This document shows, piece by piece, positions 9,154-18,475 of a DNA stretch of 64,000 bases. The translations under genes and the position numbers were made by a program. The first letter of the stretch is position 1; each line of letters begins with the position of its first letter. This DNA is from Zetaproteobacteria bacterium (GTDB lineage Bacteria; Pseudomonadota; Alphaproteobacteria; Micavibrionales; Micavibrionaceae). The notes beneath the pieces are model-generated. The model was not told the DNA's origin and did no database searches. It saw only the letters and a list, made by a program, of their open reading frames with translations. The stretch is taken from positions 278,823-342,822 of the forward strand of contig NVXI01000002.1 of the NCBI GenBank assembly GCA_002747015.1. Reading direction: 5' to 3'.

Positions 9154-9867
9154 TTATCTTTGATATTTATAACGTCCTTCATGCAATTTTTCTTTCACAA
9201 GGGCAAGTTTAACGTCATCCATTACATCCCAATATGTCCCCTCACCTTGGGGCGTTAGAGATTGAGGCGCGATATCATTATCTATAATTTTACGTATCGT
9301 ACGCGCCATCAATTCTACATTGAACATGTAAATATATCTACGAATATCCGTATAGCCATCACTTTTCTTAAACTGATAGATTTCTTGATCAATGATAGGG
9401 CCTTCATCAATTGCGCTCACCATAAAATGTGCGGTATTACCAAGTGGATCATCGTTAAGAACACTCCACTCCATCGTTGTACATCCGCGATAATCCGGCA
9501 ATATACTTGGGTGCACATTTAAAACGCCTATACGCGGCGCGTCTAAGATATCCTGTTTAAGAATACAAGGCGTACCCGCATTGACCAATAAATCGATTTT
9601 GTGCTCTTTAACAAAAATTTTAAACGTTTCATCTGCATGACTAGGGAACGTAAAAAAAGGGAAATATTCAGATTGAAACTCGTCAAAATCACCAGCAGCC
9701 AAGCGCCCATCAGTTCGTTCGTTCCAAATTTCAAGTGCACGCACACCAACGCCTTTTTCACCCAAAGCAACCCCATAAAGCGGAACGTTATTCTTTACCA
9801 AGGTTTTGATCGCCAAGTATGAATAGGGGCTGTCTTTTGTCGCCAAAATCAAAACACGCTTTGTCAT
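9154..9867 (-). CDS. Formyltransferase family protein (sugar N-formyltransferase candidate)
   Basis: A 237-residue member of the formyl_transf_N family, which transfers formyl from N10-formyl-tetrahydrofolate to an amino group. The catalytic Asn-His pair is seen in NVHPSILPDYRG and the Asp in SAIDEGPIID, with the family's HFMVS strand between. It lacks the C-terminal tRNA-binding domain of methionyl-tRNA formyltransferase, so an amino-sugar substrate is more likely, as in sugar formyltransferases of O-antigen loci. It lies upstream of the frameshifted transferase and 91 bases downstream of the ABC exporter. A second, different formyltransferase is at 28103-28807. Confidence 0.82.
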   Translation of the reverse strand: MTKRVLILATKDSPYSYLAIKTLVKNNVPLYGVALGEKGVGVRALEIWNERTDGRLAAGDFDEFQSEYFPFFTFPSHADETFKIFVKEHKIDLLVNAGTPCILKQDILDAPRIGVLNVHPSILPDYRGCTTMEWSVLNDDPLGNTAHFMVSAIDEGPIIDQEIYQFKKSDGYTDIRRYIYMFNVELMARTIRKIIDNDIAPQSLTPQGEGTYWDVMDDVKLALVKEKLHEGRYKYQR

Positions 9868-9958
9868 TTAGAGCTATCCCGTTTCTTGATCTTATTTTAT
9901 TATTTTAAGGTCGCTCATACTACAAGGAACTATCTTGATATTCAATATGAAAAGCGCG

Positions 9959-11662
9959 CTATTGCACTTTAACGCGCCCATTTTCCAAATGGAAAACCTG
10001 ATCACATTTTTCAATATTTGTGGCCTTATGTGAGATAATCACAATCGTTTTCTGCCCTTTTAGATTTGCCAATGTATCTTGGATTTTCTGATCGCTATGG
10101 GTGTCAAGTGCGCTTGTCGCCTCGTCAAGAATAAGCATATCAGTATCACGCAACAATTCGCGGGCAATGGCCACACGTTGTTTTTGCCCACCAGACAGCT
10201 GAACCCCGCGTTCACCGGTTTGTTTTTCAAGGTCATTTATAAATTCTTCAAGGCCTGCCTGCGCCATAACCGCTTTGACCTTATCAATCAACACCGGATC
10301 ATGCGCATCATATGTACCAAAATTAATATTCTCCAATAGCGTCCCATCAATCATCGCAGGAGTCTGTGAAACATAACCAATTTTTTCGCGGAGGCTGGAT
10401 TTTTCAAGGGTTGCATAATCAATATTATTGGCTTTTATAACACCAGAATCCGGTGATAACAGACCAGTAAGTAAGTAAAACAGCGTCGTTTTCCCAGAGC
10501 CGGAAGGACCGACAATTCCAATCATTTTATTATGTGGAATGGTAAGGGTTATATCATCCAATATAGCTTGATCGCCATGCGAAAAACAAACATTTTTAAA
10601 CTCAACATCACCCATTTGGTTAAGTACGGATGTCCCGTTATGTTCCTGATTTTCCTTAAACGCGTTCAAGGTTTCATTAACAATATCAATACTTCCGAAG
10701 GTCGAGTTAAAGCGTTGATACTGCCCTTGCAATAACATAATTTGCCCAACAATACGGTGGATGAGAAGCCCTAAGATCATGACTTCTGAGAGCTGGCTCC
10801 CCCCGATTACAACCTGCGTATAGACCAAAACAGCCAAAGCAATAACGGCGACAGGCTCGGTCAGAGAACTCATAAAGGCAGAGAAGAATAAAAGCTTTTT
10901 CTCGGACTTATTCATGCAATAAATTTTATCTTTTATATTGCGTTTAAATCCATGAATAGACCCTGTGGCCTTGGCGTATATGAAATTATCAATAAACTCA
11001 ATAAAGCCGGTGCTAAGACTGCCTGAGCGTTGTGTAAGATTTTTAGATGTCGCACGCACCTTGCGCATAAGAATACGCATCGGGGCAAGAAGAACAATGC
11101 TCAAGAAGAACAATATAATCATCAAATCCAGACGTAAGATGCCCGCCGTCATAGAATAAACGGCGATATACACCAGCGTTGTTTGAATGCGTGAGAACTC
11201 TAAGAATCCTTGCGTAAAGAGTGCGGATTCTTTCATCAATATATTGTTAAGCCAGCCAGATTTAAGCGTTGTAAAATGCGTATATGAGACATCCGCGAGT
11301 GTATTGGTCAGGGTCGTTTGCAATTTCCCCTTCAAATTAACAGCAATAACACTGGAGAGGTATTTCGTTGAGAAAACCGCGATAGCCTTCAGTATAAAGA
11401 CGAAAACCAATAAAACAAGCAGGCTTTGAAGTGTTGGATCAAACCCGACCATTTGGAAAAAATCATTAAATAATATAGAAATTGGATCCGTGCCAGAGCC
11501 ACCAAAACCGATATTGAGGATTGGTAACAATAAACCGATACCGATAAGTTCTATCGCGCCAGAAATAAGATTAATAAAAAAGAGCAGAAAAATACTATTT
11601 CCCGCATAACGGTAGAAATCTTTTATATATTGTGTAATGACTTTTAGATTAGTCATTAACAT
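9959..11662 (-). CDS. ABC exporter/flippase, fused TM and ATPase domains (PglK/MsbA-like)
   Basis: A 567-residue half-transporter. Residues about 1-310 hold six predicted membrane segments, beginning FLLFFINLISGAIELIGIGL and typical of PglK-like lipid-linked oligosaccharide flippases. The C-terminal ATPase carries Walker A GPSGSGKTT, a Q-loop in YVSQTPAMIDG, the signature QLSGGQKQRVAIARE, Walker B LILDEATSALD and the switch His in IISHKATN. Function is inferred as homodimeric export of a lipid-linked glycan. It is the only transporter visible in the locus, so it is the best candidate for moving the glycan across the inner membrane. The start may be the ATG at 11656, which overlaps the upstream TAA as TAATG, instead of 11662. 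Confidence 0.88.
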   Translation of the reverse strand: MLMTNLKVITQYIKDFYRYAGNSIFLLFFINLISGAIELIGIGLLLPILNIGFGGSGTDPISILFNDFFQMVGFDPTLQSLLVLLVFVFILKAIAVFSTKYLSSVIAVNLKGKLQTTLTNTLADVSYTHFTTLKSGWLNNILMKESALFTQGFLEFSRIQTTLVYIAVYSMTAGILRLDLMIILFFLSIVLLAPMRILMRKVRATSKNLTQRSGSLSTGFIEFIDNFIYAKATGSIHGFKRNIKDKIYCMNKSEKKLLFFSAFMSSLTEPVAVIALAVLVYTQVVIGGSQLSEVMILGLLIHRIVGQIMLLQGQYQRFNSTFGSIDIVNETLNAFKENQEHNGTSVLNQMGDVEFKNVCFSHGDQAILDDITLTIPHNKMIGIVGPSGSGKTTLFYLLTGLLSPDSGVIKANNIDYATLEKSSLREKIGYVSQTPAMIDGTLLENINFGTYDAHDPVLIDKVKAVMAQAGLEEFINDLEKQTGERGVQLSGGQKQRVAIARELLRDTDMLILDEATSALDTHSDQKIQDTLANLKGQKTIVIISHKATNIEKCDQVFHLENGRVKVQ

Positions 11663-12645
11663 TCACCATAATATTCTTTATACCACTCAATAAAGCGCGG
11701 GATACCCTCATGAATAGACGTGGTCGCCTTATACCCTGTGAACTGGGTTGTTTGCGTGATATCAGCATATGTTTCGGGCACATCGCCCTCTTGCATAGGC
11801 AAATATTCAATTTCCGCTTTCTTTCCCAATTCTTTTTCAATCACACCCACGAAATCCATCAACATTTCACATGTGTTATTACCGATATTTAAAATTCGGT
11901 GCGGGGCGTTATCATCCTCAGCCTTAGGAGGGTTTTCAAGAGTGGCCAAAATACCGCTAACGATATCATCAATATATGTAAAATCTCGTCTCATTTTGCC
12001 GTTATTAAAGATCGGAATTTTTTTACCTTCGCAAATCGCCTTGGTGAAGATAAATAATGCCATATCCGGCCTGCCCCATGGACCATAAACAGTAAAGAAC
12101 CGCATCCCTGTTTGCGGCATATTATAAAGATGAGCGTAAGTATAGCTCATAAGTTCATCAGCGCGCTTGGTCGCGGCATAAATAGAAATAGGTTTATCGA
12201 CCGGATCACCAACCATATAAGGCAGCTTTTTATTCCCACCATAGACAGATGATGAGCTAGCATAAACCAGATGTTTAAACCCTTTCGTATAACGGCACAT
12301 TTCCATGACGGTCACATGCCCCATACAATTGCTTGTTATATAACTATATGGATTTTCAAGTGAATAACGTACACCGGCTTGCGCGGCAAGATGGATAACT
12401 TCTAGAAATGGCCCTTCTTTTTGCCATAGGTTTTCCATTGCCTCTTTATCGGAGATATCAAGACGCACAAACGTAAATGCGTCAAATTTCTTAAGTTGAT
12501 CAAGACGCGATTCTTTCAAGGTGACATCATAATAATCATTCATATTATCGATGCCGACAACGTGCCTGCCTTGTTTCAACAGCCGCAAAGCCGTATGAAA
12601 CCCTATAAATCCAGCAGCCCCTGTTACGAGAATTGGTTGCGTCAT
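11656..12645 (-). CDS. NAD-dependent sugar epimerase, UDP-glucuronate 4-epimerase-like
   Basis: A 329-residue extended SDR. NAD-binding GAAGFIGFHTALRLL, ASSSSVYGG and the catalytic YAATKRADE are visible. MRFFTVYGPWGRPDMALF and MRRDFTYIDDIVSGI are characteristic of UDP-glucuronate 4-epimerases of the capsule type (LpsL/CapI). It would interconvert UDP-glucuronate and UDP-galacturonate or a related nucleotide sugar. The longer frame opens with a TTG at 12666; the ATG at 12645 is preferred because AAAGG lies about 13 bases before it. It is followed directly by the ABC exporter gene. Confidence 0.85.
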   Translation of the reverse strand: MTQPILVTGAAGFIGFHTALRLLKQGRHVVGIDNMNDYYDVTLKESRLDQLKKFDAFTFVRLDISDKEAMENLWQKEGPFLEVIHLAAQAGVRYSLENPYSYITSNCMGHVTVMEMCRYTKGFKHLVYASSSSVYGGNKKLPYMVGDPVDKPISIYAATKRADELMSYTYAHLYNMPQTGMRFFTVYGPWGRPDMALFIFTKAICEGKKIPIFNNGKMRRDFTYIDDIVSGILATLENPPKAEDDNAPHRILNIGNNTCEMLMDFVGVIEKELGKKAEIEYLPMQEGDVPETYADITQTTQFTGYKATTSIHEGIPRFIEWYKEYYGEC

Positions 12646-12646
12646 A

Positions 12647-13912
12647 TCATCTAGAACCTTTATCAAGAAAATCTATTTCATTGTTGTGCTTTTTATTGTT
12701 GTACTGTGCGGCTTCATATATTTCAATATACTGTTGTGCGATTTTGTCCCAATTGAAATCTTGTGCACGTATTTCTGCTTTCTTAACAAGATCTTCGCGC
12801 ATTTTATCATCATTTATTATATTGCTAATTTTTATGGCAAGATCTTGAGCACTGTGAGGGTCGCACATAACGCCCCATTTCCCTTTTTCAACAATATCGC
12901 GGCATCCCTCACTATCACCGACAATGACAGGCAAACCAGCCGCCATCGCTTCAACAATTGCGATACCAAACGTTTCCATTAGAGAAGGGAAAACAAAGAT
13001 ATCTGCGGCTTTATACGCCTCGACCAGCGCATCAACGGGCAATATGATATTATCTTTGTCAGGCTTGCTCATTCCGTTAATCAGAATAACATGATCACCA
13101 AGATCATATTTACCAACCAAATCAGAGAGTGCCGCGCAGCCACTGCCTATGCACATGATTTTAAAATTTTCGACGCCTTGCTCACGCAGGTGAACACCTG
13201 CCTCAATTAGGGTTTTGTAGTTCTTTTTTGGATGGTTACGCCCGACACAAAGAATGAGTGTATCATCTTTTCCTACACCCAATTTCTCACGCACCTGATC
13301 CCGATTAATATCCTGAGAGAAACGATCCAGCGCAACGCCGTTGGGAACATTATAAATTCTCTCATCAGGCACATTCAAGGCCTTATACTCCGCATAGACG
13401 CTTGGGGTGATCGCAACAAGTCTTTGTGCCTGACTTAAATAATGTGAAATAATTTTATCAAATTTTGGATCAAGCCTGAGGCCGTATCCAATTTCAGGCT
13501 GCTTTTGAATATCCTCACCCGCGCAACGCACCAAATACTGCACGTCATGGCGCGTATTCTGCGCATAATGTACAATCGCGCACCCCGCCGGATACCCCAT
13601 TGTCACATGCCAAAAATCAATCTTATGCTTTCTTTGCATATGCCCTAGATATAAATCCATCATTTTAAAGCCTATAGGCGGCATACGGGTAATAATGCCC
13701 CACATTCTAGGGGGTAGTGGCTCAATTTTATAAGGGAGTTCCCAGCCCTTTTCCTTTAGCATTTTAACATGCTCCGCAGGCGCAAAAACGATCGGCGTCC
13801 ACCCCAGTTTTTCTACGCGTAAGGCAATATTATGCAGCCCCACCTCAACCCCACCCAGATTCGGCAAGAAGGAAGGAATAAACAAACCTACAGTTTTTGT
13901 CTTTACGTTCAT
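12647..13912 (-). CDS. GT4 family glycosyltransferase
   Basis: A 421-residue retaining GT-B glycosyltransferase. The acceptor domain begins VGLFIPSFLPNLGGVEVGLHN and the donor domain includes LCVGRNHPKKNYKTLIEA and the E-x7-E motif in METFGIAIVEAMAAGLPVIVG. The start at 13912 is chosen because its ATGA overlaps the stop of the upstream amidotransferase, indicating translational coupling. Upstream in-frame codons have no such support. It probably adds one sugar to the lipid-linked glycan at the cytosolic face of the inner membrane. Donor and acceptor are unknown. Confidence 0.88.
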   Translation of the reverse strand: MNVKTKTVGLFIPSFLPNLGGVEVGLHNIALRVEKLGWTPIVFAPAEHVKMLKEKGWELPYKIEPLPPRMWGIITRMPPIGFKMMDLYLGHMQRKHKIDFWHVTMGYPAGCAIVHYAQNTRHDVQYLVRCAGEDIQKQPEIGYGLRLDPKFDKIISHYLSQAQRLVAITPSVYAEYKALNVPDERIYNVPNGVALDRFSQDINRDQVREKLGVGKDDTLILCVGRNHPKKNYKTLIEAGVHLREQGVENFKIMCIGSGCAALSDLVGKYDLGDHVILINGMSKPDKDNIILPVDALVEAYKAADIFVFPSLMETFGIAIVEAMAAGLPVIVGDSEGCRDIVEKGKWGVMCDPHSAQDLAIKISNIINDDKMREDLVKKAEIRAQDFNWDKIAQQYIEIYEAAQYNNKKHNNEIDFLDKGSR

Positions 13913-15738
13913 GACGATGTCGATTTTAAAGTTTGCGCAATAAACAGCTGATACCATATATCAAAATTAATCAAAATCATAAGCTCTTTATGCCAGTTCT
14001 TTGTACCGTCTTTATGTTCCTTGACCATGCTTTGAATGTAGGCATGGTTGAAGAATGGCAAATCCACAAAAGGCGCGGTGGTCAAGTTTTCTAAAAATCG
14101 TCCCATTCCGCCTTCATCACGTAACCAGACATCAATTGGCAACGTAAAACCAGATTTACGCCGGTGAACAAAATCATCTGAAAAGAACCGCTGCGCAATT
14201 GCCTTGAAAATCGATTTTGTAGTGCCATCTTTCAATTTATCCATCGCAGAAATGGGGTTTATTTTATCAAATAAAGGATGACTGCAAAAAGGAACGCGCG
14301 CCTCAACCGAGGCCGCCATTGAGACCTTGTCCTGTCGTTCCAACAGGCTCAGCAAGTAACATTTTTGATGGTTTGCAAACATCATATTTTCAAGACCACT
14401 CTGACCAGACATACTCTGGTTTCTATATGATATATCTTGTTTTAAACGAGACGAGACAACGTTCATCAACCGATCATGACGAATCAACCGTTGCGTAATA
14501 TGTACTGGATGCTCACGCAAGTAAGGCTTTAAAGCCCTAATCTTTGGAAGGTTGGGGATAAGCCATTCAGGGATTTTCATCTGGTAAAGCTTGAATCCTA
14601 TACGTTGAGCAAATGGGATATTAAAGCGTGCATACCCACCGAACAATTCATCCGCCCCCTCACCGGTCAATATAACCTTCGACGTTTTGCGTGATTCTTC
14701 GCACAGAATCATAAGAAAAGGCGAGGCTAAATGCATATTTGGTGCGTCCATATGCCATGTCGCCTTGATATAGCTATCGGCCAAATCGTGACTGTTATAA
14801 TGATAGCTGTGATGATTGGTTGGATAAGCGTCCACGACTTCCTTTTGATACTTCTCCTCACTCAACGTACCGTCTATTGTAACGGAATAACTATCAAGAG
14901 TATGGCTTTCATTGGAAACTAGGTATGCGGTGATGTAACTGGAATCGACACCGCCACTAAGTTGTATATTATAACCCACATCACTAATCGTATGCGCTTT
15001 TATACTCTCATCAAGTAAGTCTTGGATTTCTGCTGGTTTTGCATGTTGTGTCTTATCTTTAAGGCTAAGCGTCACGTCATAAAATTGCTCGGTCGTACAC
15101 TTACCATTTTTCTGAATCGTTAATATTGAACCCGGGGCAACTTTTTCAACCCCCTCAAACAACGTTTGCGTGCCTGCAACATATCCAAATGAAAGCTGCT
15201 CATACAGAACATCCTCATTCAGTGCAAAAGACTTTATATCCTGAAAGGCCTTCACCTCACTGGCAACATGAAGGCCGCCATCATGACGCATGATATACAA
15301 AGGCTTAATCCCCAGATGGTCACGCGCAATAAAAGTTATCTGTGTTTGCGTATCTAAAATCACAAAGGCAAACATACCGACAAAACGTTTTAGCGCATCC
15401 CGCCCCCATGCTTCAAAACACCGCAAAACCACTTCCGTGTCGGTATCAGAGTGAAACTCAGTCCCTATGCTTTCCAGCTCTGCACGCAGTTCTTTGAAGT
15501 TATAGACTTCCCCATTAAAAACAATCACATAACGGCCATCAGGCGTTATCATTGGTTGATGCCCCGCATCGGATAAATCAAGAATGGCAAGACGTTTAAA
15601 ACCTAGTCCAGCCCAACCGCAACTATAATATCCTTCATCATCAGGGCCACGATGATGAATAAGACGCGCACGAGAGCGTAGAGATTCCTCGCTAACTGTT
15701 TGTTCATCAAATCGTATTTCCGCAACAAATCCACACAT
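13909..15738 (-). CDS. Asparagine synthase-like glutamine amidotransferase (copy 1)
   Basis: A 609-residue class II amidotransferase. Starting at 15738 gives MCGFVAEIRF, exposing Cys2 as the N-terminal nucleophile; the longer frame from 15801 would bury it. Glutaminase residues RLAILDLSDAGHQPM and FNGEVYNFKEL are intact. The synthetase half has the PP-loop SGGVDSSYITAY and ILTGEGADELFGGYARF. In glycan loci such enzymes amidate sugar carboxylates (WbpS-like), so uronic or nonulosonic acids are possible substrates rather than free aspartate. The start overlaps the preceding gene's end region by a few bases. It is coupled to the GT4 gene downstream through ATGA. Confidence 0.9.
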   Translation of the reverse strand: MCGFVAEIRFDEQTVSEESLRSRARLIHHRGPDDEGYYSCGWAGLGFKRLAILDLSDAGHQPMITPDGRYVIVFNGEVYNFKELRAELESIGTEFHSDTDTEVVLRCFEAWGRDALKRFVGMFAFVILDTQTQITFIARDHLGIKPLYIMRHDGGLHVASEVKAFQDIKSFALNEDVLYEQLSFGYVAGTQTLFEGVEKVAPGSILTIQKNGKCTTEQFYDVTLSLKDKTQHAKPAEIQDLLDESIKAHTISDVGYNIQLSGGVDSSYITAYLVSNESHTLDSYSVTIDGTLSEEKYQKEVVDAYPTNHHSYHYNSHDLADSYIKATWHMDAPNMHLASPFLMILCEESRKTSKVILTGEGADELFGGYARFNIPFAQRIGFKLYQMKIPEWLIPNLPKIRALKPYLREHPVHITQRLIRHDRLMNVVSSRLKQDISYRNQSMSGQSGLENMMFANHQKCYLLSLLERQDKVSMAASVEARVPFCSHPLFDKINPISAMDKLKDGTTKSIFKAIAQRFFSDDFVHRRKSGFTLPIDVWLRDEGGMGRFLENLTTAPFVDLPFFNHAYIQSMVKEHKDGTKNWHKELMILINFDIWYQLFIAQTLKSTSS

Positions 15739-15739
15739 T

Positions 15740-17260
15740 TTAAGCCGTATACCTTTTGGTAAAGTCTTTAAACCCTTCCCTTGGGGCCTGCGCGATTGCA
15801 TTTGATATCGCCTCTTTGTCGAGATCTACACGCCCCAAATCATCAAAACCGCAATCATAGACACTGCAACGTTTCTCCAACTGCTTACGCTCTACTTGAT
15901 CAAATGGACGCCGCCCTAAATTCAACAGAGTAACGCGCTGTTTAGAGGCAAGAGTATCAAAGAACGCTGTACCTGCAAAATCAAACAAAAACACCTCAGC
16001 CTCAAACATATTAGGATCAAAAGGCGCGATCACAACATCATCAGCGTAGGGTTCCAAGAGTTTCGCCGGATTATAGAGACCCTTTGGGTGGGGCTTCACA
16101 ATCACACGCCACCCATCATCCCTTAGAAAACTCAATAAACGACTTTGGAAATCAAAGTATGGGCTGTCTGGCATTTTAAAAGCTGGAAGATTTGGAGCCA
16201 AGTCGCCGAGATACACACTACTGACATAAATCAGTGTTTTATTATTTTTAGAAGGAACTGCGCTTTTATAAATCGCTTGATGCTTATCACTGCCCCGACT
16301 TTTAAATTGAATGTTTTTCATATCCGGCATTACCGCATAATCACCATTTTTAAGGCGCTTTGCCATGACATTAGCCTCAACCTGTGAATGTGCAAAATAG
16401 GTTGAACAATACGGAAGTTCTGCAAGAGGCCAAATATAATCCTTATAAAACACGCGCTCCCCACCATGTGCATGACGGGTAACATCCTTGCCATGATCCT
16501 GAAAATACCAGCCAAGCAATCGACCTTCGTATTTTGGCGTTCCCGATACCAACCCCTGCTTCATTGATTTTGAAAGCTTTGAGCGTTTTAGAAAAGCAAT
16601 ATCCCCCAAAGCCTGTTCTATATGATAGCGCGTTATCCTTTGTATTGCGCCATCAACTGGATATTCGAAATTATAAGCTTTATTGAGCGCCTGAGAGAAC
16701 ATGGAAGCAATCTCACGACACGCCGCTTCATTTTTCTGTGGCCGTCCATACATATAAAACTCAACAAGCGTATTTACCGTTTCGACGTTTTCCGCTGCCA
16801 ACCACTCCTTCATAAGACTGTTAAGGCTCATCGCATGATAACCTTGCGCGCTTGTTGGTGACACGCAATTCGAAACGATTCGCTTCCAATATCTTGCGCG
16901 TATTAACGCCTTGTCTTTCAATGCATTAGATCGATGGTGGCGAATTATTTCCTTACCATCATTCAAAAAACAATCGACAACCACTGACGCATCTCTATCA
17001 TAAGATACTTCACACCCACCATCTTTTATTGATTTTATTTCAATAGCTTGGCGCGCGACATGGGTAATATCAATTAAGATGTCCGATAATTTACACGTCA
17101 GGGCAATTTTTACGTCACCCTCTTGTGATTCTAAAATTTTCAAGGCTTCATCAACAAAGCCATAAGCCAGAAAATCATAACTTTCATAAGGAATTGGCCA
17201 GCAAAATTCCTTATGATTTTGCGTAGAAAAAGATGGTATATCTAGGGGAACATTCATCAT
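15740..17260 (-). CDS. Unrecognised GT-B-like surface-glycan transferase
   Basis: A 506-residue protein that I cannot assign to a named family. The N-terminal half has no clear motif. The C-terminal half has features common to polysaccharide-locus GT-B proteins: HAHGGERVFYKDYIWPLAEL, a strand-turn RVIVKPHPKGLYNP, and FDFAGTAFFDTLASKQRVTLLNLGRRP, where a nucleotide-sugar or polyol-phosphate donor would bind. No signal peptide or membrane segment is seen, so it is probably cytosolic. Its ATG overlaps the upstream kinase stop as ATGA, and the amidotransferase follows at once. It may be a distant relative of the LIC12162-type putative transferases, but the evidence is weak. Confidence 0.6.
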   Translation of the reverse strand: MMNVPLDIPSFSTQNHKEFCWPIPYESYDFLAYGFVDEALKILESQEGDVKIALTCKLSDILIDITHVARQAIEIKSIKDGGCEVSYDRDASVVVDCFLNDGKEIIRHHRSNALKDKALIRARYWKRIVSNCVSPTSAQGYHAMSLNSLMKEWLAAENVETVNTLVEFYMYGRPQKNEAACREIASMFSQALNKAYNFEYPVDGAIQRITRYHIEQALGDIAFLKRSKLSKSMKQGLVSGTPKYEGRLLGWYFQDHGKDVTRHAHGGERVFYKDYIWPLAELPYCSTYFAHSQVEANVMAKRLKNGDYAVMPDMKNIQFKSRGSDKHQAIYKSAVPSKNNKTLIYVSSVYLGDLAPNLPAFKMPDSPYFDFQSRLLSFLRDDGWRVIVKPHPKGLYNPAKLLEPYADDVVIAPFDPNMFEAEVFLFDFAGTAFFDTLASKQRVTLLNLGRRPFDQVERKQLEKRCSVYDCGFDDLGRVDLDKEAISNAIAQAPREGFKDFTKRYTA

Positions 17261-18435
17261 GAGCGCTTCAAATCCCTTTCATACATACCAATACTGCGGA
17301 ATATCAAAGGAGATAGAGAGTGCAATATGTATTGCGTGGCTTCGACGGCAAGCTCTTCCGGTGATTTTCCGGCAACGCCGATTTCATGCATACAAGGAAC
17401 TGAGCAACGTTTCATTACGCCCGTAAGATCATCATAATATCGAATTATTTCATCAGGTTGCAGCTCTTGTTTACGTTTAAATATCGCCTTTGCGCTATCT
17501 GTTGGAACGATCATAACCGTTGGGTTACGCATAAGGTAAGCATTAATCCTAGTTGCGATTTTGGTAATCCAAAGCTTATCGGGCAGCATATGCATTTTCA
17601 CCGTACGATCATAAATATAGCGATCAGAAAAAGTGAGTGTGCCACGATAAAAATTCGTCATCACCTCTTTATTGATACGCATTGCATATCTCAGCTCACC
17701 GCTTATTGAACCGTAAATAACCTTGATTGCTTTGGGTGTGTAGCGTCGCCTTAATCGCCGACCCAGGCTCATATTTTCCTCTTTGCTCTCAACGGGCTTT
17801 GTCTTGGCTTTGCCCAACCCCGTATGATGAAAATTCGCAGTATTAAAAGGAAGCGTTTCGAACAAGCGCAGAATATTGCGCAGTAGCGTCGTTTTACCAA
17901 CGCCATCAGGGCCACTTATCACAATAAAAGACGGCGTGTGCATATGGATAAAGAATGCGCGCATCAAAATCATACGTTTAATTTTTTGTAAATATGACAG
18001 CGTTTGAGTCTGGGGCTTTGCATAGGGTGTGATCCCCAACTGCTGTTGAATATCTTTGCTGGCCGTGCCTTTACGCGCCGCCTGCACATTTTTGATCAGG
18101 GTTTCCCTCTGCCCTTCTGGCATATCAAGCATATCATGCACATTCATATTTTGTGCCCCAAATTTATACGCACTCTGCAAATCCAAGATTGCCCAATTGC
18201 GGTAAGAGCCCTCATAACTAAGGTAAAATAATGCCACGCGTTTATCATTGTGAAGCGCAAGAACGCCGTGTTCTGCCGCGATTTTAAGGCAAAGCGCAAT
18301 AATGTCCTTACGGTTCCCTTCATCAATCAATAAATCAATATCAAAGCCACTGCGCTTTGGTAGGGCTGCCTTATCACGTAAAATCAGGTGAGGAACCTCA
18401 AGACCGTCAAAAAACGCGCTCAACATATCTTGCAA
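17257..18435 (-). CDS. Two-domain protein: nucleotidyltransferase-like plus thymidylate-kinase-like P-loop kinase
   Basis: A protein of about 392 residues. Residues 1-100 contain GFDIDLLIDEGNRKDIIAL, reminiscent of nucleotidyltransferase-fold proteins. Residues about 170-390 form a thymidylate-kinase-like P-loop domain with Walker A SGPDGVGKTT (from residue 175) and FSDRYIYDRTVKM, the TMP-kinase-like DR(Y/F) element. The genuine tmk is elsewhere (45849-46526), so this paralogue probably phosphorylates a glycan precursor or other small molecule. The start is uncertain: TTG at 18435 or ATG at 18426; no ATG exists further upstream before an in-frame stop. It lies between the sulfotransferase-like gene and the GT-B-like gene. 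Confidence 0.7.
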   Translation of the reverse strand: MQDMLSAFFDGLEVPHLILRDKAALPKRSGFDIDLLIDEGNRKDIIALCLKIAAEHGVLALHNDKRVALFYLSYEGSYRNWAILDLQSAYKFGAQNMNVHDMLDMPEGQRETLIKNVQAARKGTASKDIQQQLGITPYAKPQTQTLSYLQKIKRMILMRAFFIHMHTPSFIVISGPDGVGKTTLLRNILRLFETLPFNTANFHHTGLGKAKTKPVESKEENMSLGRRLRRRYTPKAIKVIYGSISGELRYAMRINKEVMTNFYRGTLTFSDRYIYDRTVKMHMLPDKLWITKIATRINAYLMRNPTVMIVPTDSAKAIFKRKQELQPDEIIRYYDDLTGVMKRCSVPCMHEIGVAGKSPEELAVEATQYILHSLSPLIFRSIGMYERDLKRS

Positions 18436-18475
18436 TATCGGAGCATAATCAAGCGTAACGGGATTAATGGATGAT

